From Hetaerina americana (taxonomy: Eukaryota; Arthropoda; Insecta; Odonata; Calopterygidae): 64,000 bases of DNA. The notes beneath the pieces were generated by a model, which worked only from the letters and a program-made list of their open reading frames with translations, was not told where the DNA came from and did no database searches. Of the stretch, positions 31,561 to 44,499 are shown one piece after another. A program made the translations under genes and the position numbers. The stretch spans positions 6,919,110 to 6,983,109 of the forward strand of contig JAKTNV010000014.1 in assembly GCA_022747635.1 (NCBI GenBank), given 5' to 3'. The first letter of the stretch is position 1, and each line of letters begins with the position of its first letter.

Positions 31561-33029
31561 GAAAAATTCCATGCTCGCAGAATATGAATGTTTCACTTTT
31601 TACTAACTAACCCATGCTAAATTCAGAATTGTCAAAAAATATTTTTTAAACTAAAACTAGCACAATGGATAACTGAGGAGTAAAAGTCGAAAAATTATGG
31701 TAATAATTTTTAAATTTCTTCTAAGAAACTGCGTGATATTCCGCAAAAGTAACTTCTAGCGAAGTCCTCCTTTGCATTGTATTAAATTTATGTTGGAGTA
31801 GGAAGGCTGATAACGTGACGCTTAACTATTGATGACAGAAGGACGAAACTCAATCAGTAGTTTTCGTCACCCTTTTTATCGTTCGCTCAAATAAACAGTA
31901 TTGATAGAAATTTAATTTTTTGGTGACTCGACGACTGAGTATTGCAGATGCCGCTAGAGTCATCAAGGGAATTGCATAAGTAGGTTATTATTTCACAAGT
32001 TCACTAATAATGTAATATATCAGCTAATTAACCACAATTAGTAACATATTGTGAGACCCTAACAAGTAAATATCTGCTACCTAAAGCATAACTGCAAGCA
32101 TTCGCCAAAAAAGTTATTAATTTATTCTGTTAGTTAAGCATAAATATATATTTATATTCGAAATGTTAAAACCTATTCGAAAATTCATACTTATCCACAT
32201 GTTTTTTGGAGTATATTTCATGAATTTTCATATACAATCACTTCAATGAACTTGCTTCCATTATTGCAAGAAGATATTAGAAGTGGGCCCGGGGAGGGTT
32301 TTACTGCAATATTTTTTAAACGAAGGTCTTCCTTTTTAACAAAGTAGGTCTTTAAGTCTTTAGAAAAATGCAATCTTAAGTCTCAACTTCACATACATTC
32401 TTTAGAAGAATTATTGGAATAAAAATAACTCAAAAATGAGGGTCCAATAAAATATTTAAATAACTACATAAATATTATCAACAGTTTGCTTCAAATATCG
32501 AATACATGAAACCATCTGAAATAAATAAAATTTCCCGCAAATGAAAACAATTATGCAAAAGGAAGCTTCATGTGATAGAGCTAATATCCATTCATGAGAG
32601 AAAGAGTATTGGAAGATTCTCTTTACAAAGTGCACTGTCTATTTTATAGACCTTAGTACCACCGAATTCGTACTTCAATAAAGATTTTAAGTTCATCAAA
32701 GTCTTACTAAGCCTATGGTAATTAAAAATGTGAGGCTATGCTTCGCCTTGGATATATTTTTCAACACCCAGTAAAACAAACCATTCAGAAAATATATCTG
32801 ACAATCATTACGATAATATTAAGAAATATTATCGTTGATAAATTTTTAGAAATTTCTAATTTTACTTATTCTACTAGGCTTTAGTAAATGGTTTCGCAGG
32901 TGTGCAGCCAATACAAGCTACAAAAGATGCTCATCTGAATTATGGCTTCATTAAAAATGCTCATGCAGAATTTTTGAGTACACGGCGCATGAGGAAATAG
33001 AGGAAATATATGCAGAATGGTTGGTGATA
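31561..33029. other. no recognised gene; AT-rich
   Basis: Nothing assignable. Confidence 0.5.
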
Positions 33030-33095
33030 TACCACCCCCTGCCACACACCCTTACAATAGCTTGCAGGGTATTATGTAGATTTTTAGATTTAGGA
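33030..33095 (+). mobile_element. CR1-like LINE 3' tail copy (decayed)
   Basis: ACCCCCTGCCACACACCCTT then ACAATAGCTTGCAGGGTATT and ATGTAGAT follows the LINE end on the plus strand (compare CCACACGCCCTTGCGGCGGC and TTGCGGGGTATTGAGTAGAT). Confidence 0.65.
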
Positions 33096-33668
33096 GAATC
33101 TTCAGCGGCCTTCATTCCCTTTGGTGGTTTCTCTAATATGCAATTGAATTTCAGTCTACACATACACATACAATGCATTCTATTTTCATAACTAAACTTT
33201 ATTCTACCTTCAATTGAATTTTTCTTATCGTGGGGAAAAATTAAATTCACATGAATATGATAGGTGAGGTCCCGTTGTAAGAGAACTTAATAGAAACAAA
33301 ACACGGAACCAACAAGAAAATCATTTCCATGCGCACAATACCCCGTCATAACATCAGAAAATAAAAAGATTCGCCGCTCAAGTTACAGGTAGGTTAACAA
33401 CTAACTACTATGCGATTGATTTCCAAACTACAAGACACTCTTATAAATTTCCCCAAATGACGCGCGCTAACATATGTTTCTATGGAGATTTTAGAGAAAA
33501 AGAGAGATTTACAGTAACCACAAACCTCTTGCAGTACTCAAGTAATTCAGTTCTCCAAACTTGTGTGAAAATTAATCGCAACCATATTTCCATTTATCTA
33601 CAAATCGCTTATTGATGTCTACTATTTTTAAAAGAAATAATGAAATATGTAATACTATCTACCGGTGC
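33096..33668. other. no recognised gene; AT-rich
   Basis: Nothing assignable. Confidence 0.5.
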
Positions 33669-33780
33669 TGGAACATCTACATCTACAGGTATATACTACT
33701 ACCAACACAAGGACGTGTGGCAACGGATTTTAGGTCACCAATAATACTATATCTAATTCAATACTTAAGCGAACGCATGG
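33669..33780 (-). mobile_element. CR1-like LINE 3' tail copy (decayed)
   Basis: CATCTACATCTACAGGTATA, then ACACAAGGACGTGTGGCAAC and TTTTAGGTCACC, parallels 41747-41810 (TCTACATCTAC..CAAGGACATGTGGCAAGG..GAGGTCAC). Confidence 0.65.
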
Positions 33781-33949
33781 AACCTCGTGATCCACTCAAA
33801 TATTTTAAAGATAACATTTAATGTAGCTTTTGCAAACCGGTAAGTAATACGGGATGTCTTCATATCGATGATATTGTTTCATTTTAAGCTGTTAAAATTC
33901 TTTTTAGATATGGCTATGTTGAAACGATATTTACCAGTGATATTTATAC

Positions 33950-33951
<2 letters not shown>

Positions 33952-34017
<66 letters not shown>
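33952..34017. repeat. (TA)n microsatellite
   Basis: Uninterrupted TA run of about 66 bp. Confidence 0.9.
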
Positions 34018-34018
<1 letters not shown>

Positions 34019-34485
34019 CAAGAGTGCACAACTGATGGCCCCGTGAAACTTTCAATTCGACCCGTTAACGCTGGTGCTGACTTTCAAAAAAAATTATTTG
34101 AAATTTGGCATTATAATATCATTTCCTTCACTCAAAAATTGAACCATATTTTAACCATTAAATTTTATGAAAATAATCGTGATTTAGTTACATGACATGC
34201 AAACATTCTGATGTAATAAAGAAATGCGAGTATTCGGAGTGATTTCCTTAATTCCTACAATTTTCCTGGGCTGTAAATATAGAAAATATCCCTGGCGCGG
34301 CCCGACAATAGACAAGGGCTGTGCATCCCTCACGCAAGTGAACAAAATTGATATCTTTCACGATGTCGCTTGCTCTAATTTCGTATCCATCCACTTACGT
34401 AATATAAGAAGGTATTATGAGAGAGGCTGCTCGCTAAACCATTTCCAAGATCACGCCCGAGTAAGTTCATGCGAAGACCCACTTA
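34018..34485. other. no recognised gene
   Basis: Nothing assignable. The frame at 34224-34565 has no motif. Confidence 0.4.
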
Positions 34486-34830
34486 AAATCCACCCTCCCA
34501 ACCGCCTCCTCCATACGCCATCTTCACACACACCCTTCCCCTATATCTTGACTCTTCCTTCCTGACTTGCAATTCCTGGACCTTCTCCAAGACTTTTTGT
34601 TTCTCATCCCCCCTTCCTCGCTTTCAACCCCCCCTTCCCTCTTCCCCTTGCGTCCTCGATCTTTCCCTTTAGCACGCGTCCCTCAGGGATCTTATCCTTC
34701 TTCGCGATTGCCATCCCTTCTCTCTCCCCGCTGTCCCCGAAAGAACCTTTCACTGTTGCGTCCCACCTCCTCTCCCCCATGCCACCCCTCTTCCCCCTTC
34801 CATACACCCTCCCCGGAGCAAGACCCGGGC
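34486..34830. other. C/T-rich strand-skewed block
   Basis: Pyrimidine-rich plus strand. The 164-codon frame at 34567-35061 is proline/serine/leucine-rich in this part and has no recognisable domain. Confidence 0.45.
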
Positions 34831-35929
34831 GAATGGATGTGGTTCCTTTCGTCCAGGGCTGCCACATTTTGCGAGTTTAGTCACTCTCAGGGCTTGAACA
34901 CATTGACCTATATGACCAACCTGCAACACGGAGAACTTTCACCCAAGTGTACCGTCGAGTATAATTTTCAGTTTTTTAGTATTGAACTCAATATTTTACG
35001 AGAACCTTTACGAATACTCTCGGATTCAAACGGTTTTATCTATGGACACGCCTTCGTTTAGTGATCTACTGAGGCCAATCCTTGGGGCTGAGGTTAATAT
35101 TGGAGGCAAGATATCCTGGGGTTAGGCGTGGTTGATTACGGGGATCTAGAAATCTTCGAAGGTTGATATGCTCCCGATTACACCACTTTTTTCAGCTTTT
35201 GAAATTCTCATTTGACATTGTCCTAACGACCGAAACTTTGCTGCAACAATGGTAAAAGGTGTTGAGTTAACCAGAAGAGTTCAACGACGCTGAGATCGTT
35301 CATGGTTACGCATTTGTGTACATAATTTAAGTTCAGAGAGTCGGCCGCAAGGCGTAGGGAAATAGAGCACCACCACGCTAATCCTCCCATAAAACGTAGC
35401 CTTATGTTCAGAAACATGATACAATGAGCATTGGAGAGGTTAGAATGGGGATGAAAGTAAACATACGTGCCTACGGACTGGAATTCTGCTGGTTGTTCAA
35501 AGGCAATCGTTAGAGATGGACATTTTTGAAACAGAATCAAATCGTATTTACAAAGTCTTGTCAGATTTCATATTAACATGTCATGTTAATACGACATTAT
35601 TCATCTACATGTAGATGGTATTCTGAAAGCCATCCCTAGGGTTGCATGGTGAGGGATGAATCCACTCCAGGCATGTAGCAGCAATATTAATTTTGCGAAA
35701 ATCTTTGTCATTAATAAAAATGCAATGTTTTTCAAATTATAAACGTTATTTTAGCCACTACTACAGTAGCTTAGGTATCTTAGTGCATAATACTACTGCA
35801 TAAATGCAAGACACATAACTAGGCACAAGAAAAACAATCACATAAGGACTGGATAGAACGTAGCAACGTTCTAGGCTACTTAGAATTGAAAAATTGATAT
35901 TTTTGTCACTTGCGCGCTAGTTGCTTGTA
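34831..35929. other. no recognised gene
   Basis: A CATCTACATGTAGATG palindrome at about 35602-35617 resembles LINE tail units, but the following sequence does not match that family. Confidence 0.35.
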
Positions 35930-35939
35930 GTTATTCTGA

Positions 35940-36570
35940 TCGATTATTTACACCCCACCCGTAACCGATGATTTCCGTAATGTCCAACCTCATACAAAGA
36001 GCTCGAGCCATCTCCAACAAAGAATCGCTGTCTGAGGAAGTAAACATCTTACCGCTAGAGAGAGTAATGAACATACCAAATCGATAGTCTTTTGAGTTGA
36101 CAACCTGAGGAAGAGGGCCCAGTAGCTCGTTGTCTTTAGCCCTTACATCGGTGGAATTACGGAGAGGATATCTCGTGTTCTTGGGAAAAATCACATGAAA
36201 ACTAGATTTGGATATGAAAACAAAATCACCAAAGCAAAGGAGCCCCTCCCACCTGTGATCCCTAAAGGCGTGTACGAGCTCAAGTATAGCAGTGGAAAGT
36301 ACTTTGTGGTAGAATTCAATAGATACACTAGGTGCAGGATGATAGAACACACACAGGCACCAAATAACGGGCAAGAAAAAAATTCGGCAATAGCGGAAAA
36401 TGCCTTGCCAGGTCACACAGTCAATTTCATGGAATCCAAAATCCTGGATAAAGAAAAGAGGTATTTCCTGACAATCATCAGAAGAACTGTGGAAATAATA
36501 AAAAAGACCCTACAATATAAACAGGGTCGATGTTACAACCTTTCGTACAGTTGGAAACGAGTATTCCCAA
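35940..36570 (+). pseudogene. PLE RT end, linker and GIY-YIG endonuclease remnant
   Basis: Three PLE segments appear in order with frameshifts. At about 35990-36045: LIQRARAISNKESLSEEVN, the conserved end of the RT thumb region (compare the PLE pattern LVxRAxxIC..SLxEEL). At about 36135-36235: SPYIGGITERISRVLGKNHM then KTRFGYENKI, the PYVxGxTxxIxRxL linker. At about 36262-36345: PKGVYELKYSSGKYFV..RCRMIEH, the GIY-YIG start, then SAIAENALPGHTVNF, EKRYFLTIIRR..VEI and LSYSWKRVF at the C-terminus. The second catalytic block is YFVVEF, so the endonuclease is probably inactive. The frame at 36195-36773 reads through into non-coding tail, and the opposite frame at 35931-36416 is a shadow. Confidence 0.85.
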
Positions 36571-36850
36571 CCCCTGGACACGATATTCCACTTCTATATG
36601 GCAGGCGGCGTCTGCTAATGACATCAACCAATCAGAGAGCAGCAGCCGCGCTGACACCTCCACGACCACATAAAAATAGCGACGTTTTGGTGACAATCTC
36701 CTCTTCTGCCTCGCTTGAGGACGTCTGCAGCAGAGTAGGCGAAAAGTCGTCACCAACAGGATGTCAACGGTGAGGAAACTCGTAAACCAGCCTAATTCTT
36801 CCACACCTATAATTCCCCAAATATGTCTCACGCAAGGGTGGCCGTACGTA
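36571..36850 (+). mobile_element. PLE 3' tail with CCAAT, TATA-like box and hammerhead-like motif
   Basis: After the coding remnant comes CCAATCAG (36628-36635), then ATAAAAAT (36670-36677), then CTTGAGGA (36714-36721). A 5-bp stem CGTCT/AGGCG encloses a ten-base loop and is followed by AAAA. GGTGAC (36689-36694) and GTCACC (36749-36754) can pair across the motif. This resembles a hammerhead core (CUGANGA, stem II, GAAA) with one extra base. It follows the same CCAAT-TATA-core order as 47038-47139. Confidence 0.6.
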
Positions 36851-38345
36851 AGAGTAACACTCAAGTATTAAATCGAGTCTCCGGATGGAATTTTGATAAT
36901 TTTTATCCAGTAAGCGTTCGAGAGGGAAACCTTTTCCTATTCCATTAAATTATTATTCGTTGATTTTGGTTTAAACTCCCTTTTTTATCCTTAAAATTTA
37001 AAACCGATAACATTTTATAAATACCCCACCTCTCCGGGAATCTAAATTGCTCATTTTCGTCTAAGGAATGCGGTTTTCATTATAGTGTCCATGTTAGCCA
37101 TCGGGCGAGACCCTAGCAGAAGGAACTCGGGCCATATACACAATCGCTTTTGCATTCCAGGGTAGAATGTACTTGACATCCGTAAATAATAAGCTTCTAA
37201 GCTTCTTAATTTTGTTAATTTTAAATGCCCTCTTCATCCATGCTAGCTAACAATGCTGGGGGATAAAGCCTCCTCCCCGAGTTAAAGCATTCCGCCGATT
37301 TCGGGGAACACATTATTATCCGTTCTTTTGTTACATCATTGCTTCTGATCCATGGATGTGCCCCGAGTCACTTTGCTTAGCCGGTGGGTACCAGGAGTAC
37401 TTCCAAAACATGATCAAAACTCCCCAACGAACAAGGCTTGCGTAGGATGGTCGATGAAAATGAAATTAGGTTATGTCCATATGGCCGGGTCATCGCCGTT
37501 AGCCATTTCCCTAAACGTTTTAGCCTTGGACTGTAATTCCTAAATATTTTTAAAACTTTTTTAGTGCAATATAAATAAAACAATAATCAATTCCAAGACA
37601 TCGATATCAAATGCTGAAGTTTATTTATTTAATATTAATATTAAATATTAATAAAAGTTTAAAGTTGGAATACTCAAATTTGAAGGCATTGTGGATGGAA
37701 TAAAGACAACTTTTAGAATTGGACTTGGATTTGATAGAAGGATGTCTGATTAGGATTTTCTCCCTTCTTCCCAATTTCTCTGACCCATTCGATAATTATT
37801 TGGAGTTAAGAATGGAATGTTTATGTAAAAAATAAGTAATCCTACGTATCTGGGGGAATTAAGTAAAACGTAAAACACAAAAGCTCTCAGATGGCGAGGG
37901 AAATAACACCGGATAAACAGGAATATGGGTTAGATAGGGTAAAGATTAACATCTTTACTCGGGCGAAATTGAGACCATAAGGTCACTTCTTCCATTCAAT
38001 CCTTCGTCAAGTGCATAGAAATAACAATAATAATAAGAGGAAATATAAATCGATAAAGAAAAGAAAATAATGGTTCAGTCATATATATAGCAAAAGAAAT
38101 AAGCACAAGATGTAATTTTGTGGGAAAAACCTAGGGATTCCAGACATGAAAACCCTAGTAAAATACATGCAGGAAAGCACCCACAAAGAAAAGGGGTTGT
38201 GAAAAACCTGTAAAATCCGTGGAAGATGGTAAAAAATGAATAAAATGCAATAAATACATATATTACAGCGTGATCTTCAGTACAAAACAATATGGTAATA
38301 CATATATACTAATACGATATACAATGGAATACAATACAAAAAATA
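36851..38345. other. no recognised gene; AT-rich
   Basis: Short frame at 37352-37543 without motif. An AT palindromic stretch lies at 37620-37655 (AATATTAATATTAAATATTA). Nothing else assignable. Confidence 0.45.
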
Positions 38346-38402
38346 ATGCAGGGCTGCAGTAAGCCAATCTCAGGGTTAGAATACCGATGAAGATGATAAA
38401 TG
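38346..38402 (+). mobile_element. RTE-like LINE 3' tail copy
   Basis: GGGCTGCAGTAAGCCAATCT then CAGGGTTAGAATACCGATGA and AGATGAT matches the end of the RTE copy at 6048-6100 (GGGTTGCAGTATACCAATCC, TAGGATTGAAATACTGATGA). A very short 5'-truncated insertion. Confidence 0.7.
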
Positions 38403-38477
38403 GACATTTCTAAGACGAATGAAAACTTTGGAAAATAAAATAATATAACTTGCAAAACAAATTCAAATAAATCTTCT

Positions 38478-38727
38478 ATATCCATTACTAAAAAAGAAAG
38501 AAAGACTCGTACTTTTCCACAGATTTTATTTTACGGTACAACGCGTTTCACCGACTTGCGGCATCATCAGGTACCAATTTGCAAAACAGACAGAGCAAGC
38601 ATATATACCCTCAGGACAGAGTGGGGGCGGGGAGGGTTGGAAGGATTTGAGAGGGAAAACGCGTTGTACCGTATAATAAAATCTGTGGAAAAGTACGAGT
38701 CTTTCTTTCTTTTTTAGTAATGGATAT
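38478..38727 (-). mobile_element. PLE tail with inverted partial duplication
   Basis: On the minus strand the tail runs from a C-rich segment (38656 down to about 38610) through TATATA (38601-38607), GGTAC, CTGATGA (38564-38570), a CCG/CGG stem, GAAAC (38545-38549) and GTACC. An AATAAAA signal and CTGTGGAAAAGTACGAGTC follow. The last 71 bp of this tail (38478-38548) recur in opposite orientation at 38657-38727 with one mismatch, so the ribozyme-bearing part sits between inverted arms. CTGATGA..GAAAC is the best hammerhead core match in the window. Confidence 0.75.
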
Positions 38728-41700
38728 TAATTACTTCCACGAAGTGAAGCCTGAAACAATAGAAATCTTCTATAGTTTAAATATGTCCTTTAACAACCAC
38801 TTTCAGTGTCACTCATTTAAAAATTCAGTAAATGCCTTAATATATGTATATATACGATTGATCTGTTAAAAAAAGAACCTTTCTTCAAACAATTAGTTTC
38901 AATGCATTACAATACAAATATAATTTTGTTATTCATTAATGTCACATTGAAAAAAATTTTCGACGGGTAGACATGTAAACTAAACCATATATTTGTATTC
39001 GTTAGGATAATTTTAAAACTTACACTACCCTAATGATTCGGGGAAATATGCGCATTGTTTTGAAGCGATTAAATAAGTAAATTTGGCCTCCATTAAAATT
39101 AGGGATAAAGTTATTTTAACATATACATAAAACCATTCAAATATGATATAACAGCGTTCCAAGTGAAATTTGCGTCTCGGCTGTGACCTAAAGAAATAAA
39201 TTTTCAGGATTGAAAATAGTCTCCTCTAAATGCGCATTAAAACTCATATTCGTGCTTTGTGTATTAGGCACCGTACTTTAAATAGTTTGTTTCTTAATTT
39301 TTTTTAGCAACAAAATGATTTTTAAAATGCAGACGTGGATACAGAGCTGTCACGAAAGTGAAATTAAAAATGTTAAGTGAGGAAAATATCCGAGACAAAT
39401 CACTATATGGACAACATTTTCTTTATTTTTATGTAACAAAACTGTTTTCACGTGAAAAATACGTCAGAAACTTTATTTAGTAAAATTGGACATGCATTTT
39501 TAGAATAATTATTGTAGACACGAAACGTTTTGTCAATATTAGTAATTATTTTTGAAGATGAGACATTTAAATTTATGAAATTTCATTCCGTTTTGGCCAA
39601 TATAATTTAAAATATGAGTGACAATGAATTATAATTAATCGGTGATTTGAAAAATAATAAATTTTTATAATTTATCACTAGAATAAATAATGAATAATTT
39701 AATCTAGCGATCAAAGCTCGTCGATGTTCATTTCGACAAAAATTTGGTGGCGAGTGACAGTGAATATTAAAATATACCTAAGATATTATAGACATGATAA
39801 CCGATCTTGAATACTTATCTCTTTATTCATGGTTCAATATTCTTTCATTTATCCTCCTTAATTTTTAATGAGCGTCTCCCAGAGTTTGTTTTCATTAATG
39901 AAGAGTTTCATGTTAAATGCTTTGTAAGGCAAACGCCATATTTGCCCAATTTACCGTGGTATTTTCCATATTAAATAGAATACATTTGTAGATAGTTATA
40001 TACTCCTGTATGAAAGAGTTTTCAGTATATATAGACCCCTTTTCATCTTAATATGATAATGCAAATAAATTTTGTCTTTCAGGAATTAAATCGGAACAAC
40101 CTTACTTTACCAGGTAACCCAAGATGCCGAACAATATTAAAGGTTTTCCGAAATGATTATGTGTCTAAATATGGCTAAAAAAAGATTGTAATATGTACTA
40201 GAGATTGGGAACATATAGTAAAGATATAAAACTCTCCTTATGCAGTTCAATACTAAATTTTACTCTTTTTACTAAGTTCTCTCGTCTACTAAATTTTACT
40301 CTAAGTTCTTTCGTCATAATGAAGAGTAGTTTTGATCTTTACTGAAATGGTTATACAATAAACATTTCAAGTAGAAGACAACTTCATTGAAATAGAAAAA
40401 AGTACACCTGCGCCGATATGTATTTTCCGGGTATTTTTCATGTCATGTATAATCCAATTTTAGGTATGTTAAGGAAATTATAGTCATTTCATTTCACAGC
40501 GCGTAAAACATAAAATAGTGGATTATGATCACATAAATATTTTGGTCACCAAGAAGAAACGCAATAAAATAAATTAGAATCCTGGATTAATCACTAGTTC
40601 ACGTACCTTTAACCCCTTTCTATATCCGGCAGTTTTTCAATGTATTATTATTTAATTTTAATTTTTTTCACTCCTTAATTACCCTCTGATACCTTGAAAC
40701 TAAAAAAATTCCTTCGAAACCCGTCAGCCTTTAATGATATGTGCATACTCATTTGTGCACGGTTATTTTTCAAATGTTTTTCTATTTTTCCCCAGTTAAA
40801 GAATTCTTCCCTTTTCCCTTTTAACTCAGAGCTCACAATCAAGAGACTTCTATTGGGTCATGAGTTTCAGTGAAAAAAGAAGAGGTTCAAAAAACTCGAG
40901 ATACGGCTCAGCACTTACTTTTTCCTCGCTCCACAAAATTATACTCTCTGTGTGACTTACAATAAAATAAATATCTTTTCATTATAATCATCTGTTTGCG
41001 ACGTTAAGTCAAAAGATCTTATTACCGCTCTTTTAGCACGAACTCTGGAATTAATTATGAGAAAACACCTTACTCTCGATATTATGTAATTGTAGGGCAA
41101 GCTAAAAGTTTGTTTTCCCGGATTTCTTTCATGTAAATCCCGCTTGCCGCATTTCTTACCTTAGCCTATCTTACTCTTTTCTCCCTCTCTCACTAAGGAA
41201 TTGTGTAGGAGTGGCCGAAGTCTCTAAAGCGGATATCGATCCCCTAATCCTGGCCTCTTCCCTGCGATGAGCGCGGCACATAGGTTTGAGCGAGTGGGGC
41301 ACAGGAAGGCACATCTTTTCAAAAAGTCCCCGAAAGGACCCTTGGGAGAACACACTCATTTGTGAAGCCTTCTCTGCTAACGAGTTTACCAAGCTTCCAA
41401 TTCCCAAATGCTCAAATTTGAAGCGTCCCCAGGACAACGTAATCACTCCTTCAACGCCTCTAAGGCGTCACACACACAGAATATATGTCCCGCCTCGCCT
41501 TGGACATGCTTCTAGATTCTGGAATTGGTCTGCGGCGGAGAATAAGGACAAAAGACCACTCAGCATATATTCATTGGAACACGTACAGGTTGTATCAACA
41601 CTCGTTCTAAATTTGGCACGAGGGGTATTATTTCTTTTCGCCTCCTTAGCAAGGAATATGGATATTTTTTCTTCCCAATTTTAAAGCAATCCAAAGCATC

Positions 41701-41744
41701 AAGAAATAGAACCTATGGCTTGAGTTACATTTACATTCAGTTAA
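38728..41744. other. no recognised gene; AT-rich
   Basis: Dense stops from 38730 to 41150. Frames at 41171-41446 (minus) and 41286-41684 (plus) overlap each other and show no motif. Confidence 0.5.
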
Positions 41745-42165
41745 TCTACATCTACAATATACCCCGCAAGCCGCCGCAAGGACATGTGGCAAGGGGTGTG
41801 AGGTCACTGCCCGTAATTAGGAACAATACCACATGCAAAATCAACAACATGAACAACTACACCCACAGCGGCGTACACACTCATGCAAAAATCCCTTCAT
41901 CCAACACTCATGCAAACACATATGCCATAAACCAACAAACAACTGCACCCCAGGATGCAGCCCGAAAGCCATCCAACAACGCGCAGGCCAGAACATAACA
42001 AGCAAGAAGGCGAAACTCCACCACCACATGAAGATACGACACAAAACGCTCTCCCGCGTTTAGACAGATATATAGTATAGTTTCAGACAGTAAGACGGAT
42101 TCCTGGGGAACGTCGTGAGAAAAAGGAACTGGCAAAAATAAACTGAATGCACGAAATGCCATTCA
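41745..42165 (-). mobile_element. CR1-like LINE 3' UTR and tail copy (longer)
   Basis: TCTACATCTACAATATACCC, then CGCAAGCCGCCGCAAGGACA and GGTCACTGCCCGTAATTAG, matches the LINE end at 21231-21312. The CA-rich segment that follows (CACACTCATGCAAA, ACTCATGCAAACACA) resembles the 3' UTR at 21385-21460. The inner boundary is uncertain. The open frames here are in UTR-like sequence. Confidence 0.65.
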
Positions 42166-44340
42166 GTATAATGGTCAGTAAAATGCTTGATCACTATCTT
42201 GTTCCATCAAAACAAACTTCGCGTTTGATTACAAGGGTAGATTTAGTGAGGGAAGGAGTATTGTGTTATGATATGATCATTTACACTTAAGACATTCGTT
42301 TTACAGATTACTCATTTGTTAATATACAACATGGACAAAATATTTTCACACTCTCTGATTTCGGCAGTTAATTACACGTGTAGGAATACATATTATTAAC
42401 TGCTAAACATTTATTTCATTAATTTATTTTATTTGCATCTTAATCTTAATATTCGGGCAATCAATTAACTTTATTTTTATGAATAAAATATTGGCAATTC
42501 CAAATCCCACGCAAATACTACCATTATTATCTACATAATCATTAAGTGTTTCCATGGATTTTTATATTTTATTCATACTCAATCAGCACGAATATGATTT
42601 TAAAGATTTATTTGGCTCTCTACAATAGGCTTCTCGGACGAAGAAAATGAATTTTAACAATTTGACATCGGTTATGCTGCAATTTAATGAAAAAATAATA
42701 TTAAACCTGAAACTGTTAGTATAAAGGTAGTGTACATTACCGAAAGAACTTGATTTTAATCCTTGAACTTACGGTTTCCGTTAGTGAAAATGCTATGTAT
42801 AGCTACCACCAATGATTTCTTCAGCTAATATTTTAGCGTGAGAAACGAAACCAAGACTTTAAAAATTTAGAACTACACAATCACCTTCTTTTCCTCCGTT
42901 TTTTAAAATATATAACTATTCATCTATGTGAGAGTTTCATGTTTACATTAGCCTGTAATACTTCTGTAAGTAGTATTTGATTTCATTTATGCAAAATAAA
43001 ATTTATTCGCAATAAGTATTTCTTAAATTGTGCATGACGACCTAGTTTAATTGGAAGTGCACAAAATGTTCATTCATCAGACAAAACGTAAAGAAAACAC
43101 TACCCACAGCTCACGACGAGATAAGGCAATCTTTACGAGAGACGAGTGATTCTTTAATAATTTTACATTAAAACCTCATTAGCAAGGTAAGGATACGAGA
43201 AATCCGCATTCCATACTTATGCTTCGCCACTAGTATCACAGCGTAATTAACGCTTGACAGAAATGCATGCTTGCTCCCATTTTATCCATCTCCTTTAAGC
43301 ATCCGTCAGCTCTTTTCTCCTTAAAATCACCTTTCGCTTCTGTGGGATGTAAAATACGAGGTCAAGAGAAAGCTCTTAAGGAGCACACAAAAGAGCCCCT
43401 TTGAGGTCGTTCTATAATACTTTATGATTAATTAGAATAATCCGTAAAACAGAGAATTAGTACCCTAATGTACGAAGGATTTCTGTGGCCAAATAAGATT
43501 AGAGCATCAATTTTTAAAATATAATAATCAACCTACTGAATTTACTAATGATTTCGAAACTCTAGTAACTTTACAATTTTTTTAAACCTGATTAAATGAG
43601 TGCATTTTTATCTTTATGAATATACTTAGGGTATCTGCTGGGAATTATCTTTAATATCGTCAGTATGAATGCATCCTTCGCTAATGCAAACTATCCTAAT
43701 TTCTCAGAATGTCCCCTTTACTTACTATGACTGTTTTCTTCCTAAATTTCTCTTAAATACTTCACCCCCTCCTAGTTTCATTCTATTTATTTCTTCCCGG
43801 TTTAATGATTATTTTTCAGTCCTACTCCAGAATCTCATTACCTTTGTTTTTTATGGTTTTATATAATTTTCAATTGTGTTCCTCAATTACCTTTGCTCCG
43901 GTAAATCGTACGCATCAAATAAGGCTTAAAAGCATGTACTTGTTTTTAAGAGAGATAAATAATTTTCAATGCATCAGTAAAAGTAAATGCACGTGATACC
44001 CCAGCGCGTATAATATTCTTGTCAAGTAGGTAAAATTTAGGATACCATGAGATCAATGGAATTCCATGCCATTCTCTGGGTGTCACAGCTTCAGGAAACA
44101 TACAGTAATCATGTGGAAAGAGTCAGGTCCCTTCACCCCCAACATATTACTCGTCGCAGGGCTTAAAATCTAGTTTCCTCGTGCCTCAAATATCAAATTG
44201 ACCTTAAGATAATTGAAAATGAAAGATATTTGGATCGATAAAAAATAGAAATCAATTAACGAAACAACATTTTTAACTATCACAAATTGGCTTTTTTTAT
44301 GATAGTTACAAAGATAGATAACGTAGATATGAAGATAGTC
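42166..44340. other. no recognised gene; AT-rich
   Basis: Nothing assignable. Confidence 0.5.
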
Positions 44341-44342
44341 GA

Positions 44343-44420
44343 TGAGTTAAAAAAAAATCGGGCCGCCACCGGGAATCGAACAAGATTCTTTCACATCACC
44401 CATTCCGGAAAGAGAAGAAA
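44343..44420 (-). other. tRNA-like 3' half followed by T-run
   Basis: On the minus strand TTGTTCGATTCCCGGTGGCG, then GCCCGA and a run of T. GTTCGATTCCC is a B-box/T-arm sequence and the T-run could be a Pol III terminator. The 5' half (A box, acceptor strand) was not found, so this is at most a tRNA or SINE fragment. Confidence 0.3.
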
Positions 44421-44499
44421 AATTGGTAGAAACCTTGGGACGAAGATGATGGACGGGATGAGTATGAAAGCCTGGGGGTGCGAAATAAAAAATAAGGAT

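Noticed and set aside
34567..35061. 164-codon open frame on the plus strand
   Set aside because: First half is a C/T-rich patch giving proline/serine runs; second half shows no domain.
35931..36416. 161-codon open frame on the minus strand
   Set aside because: Opposite-strand shadow of the PLE remnant, whose plus-strand translation has recognisable RT-end and GIY-YIG motifs.
41833..42063. 76-codon open frame rich in histidine, glutamine and threonine
   Set aside because: Lies in LINE 3' UTR-like CA-rich sequence; no domain.
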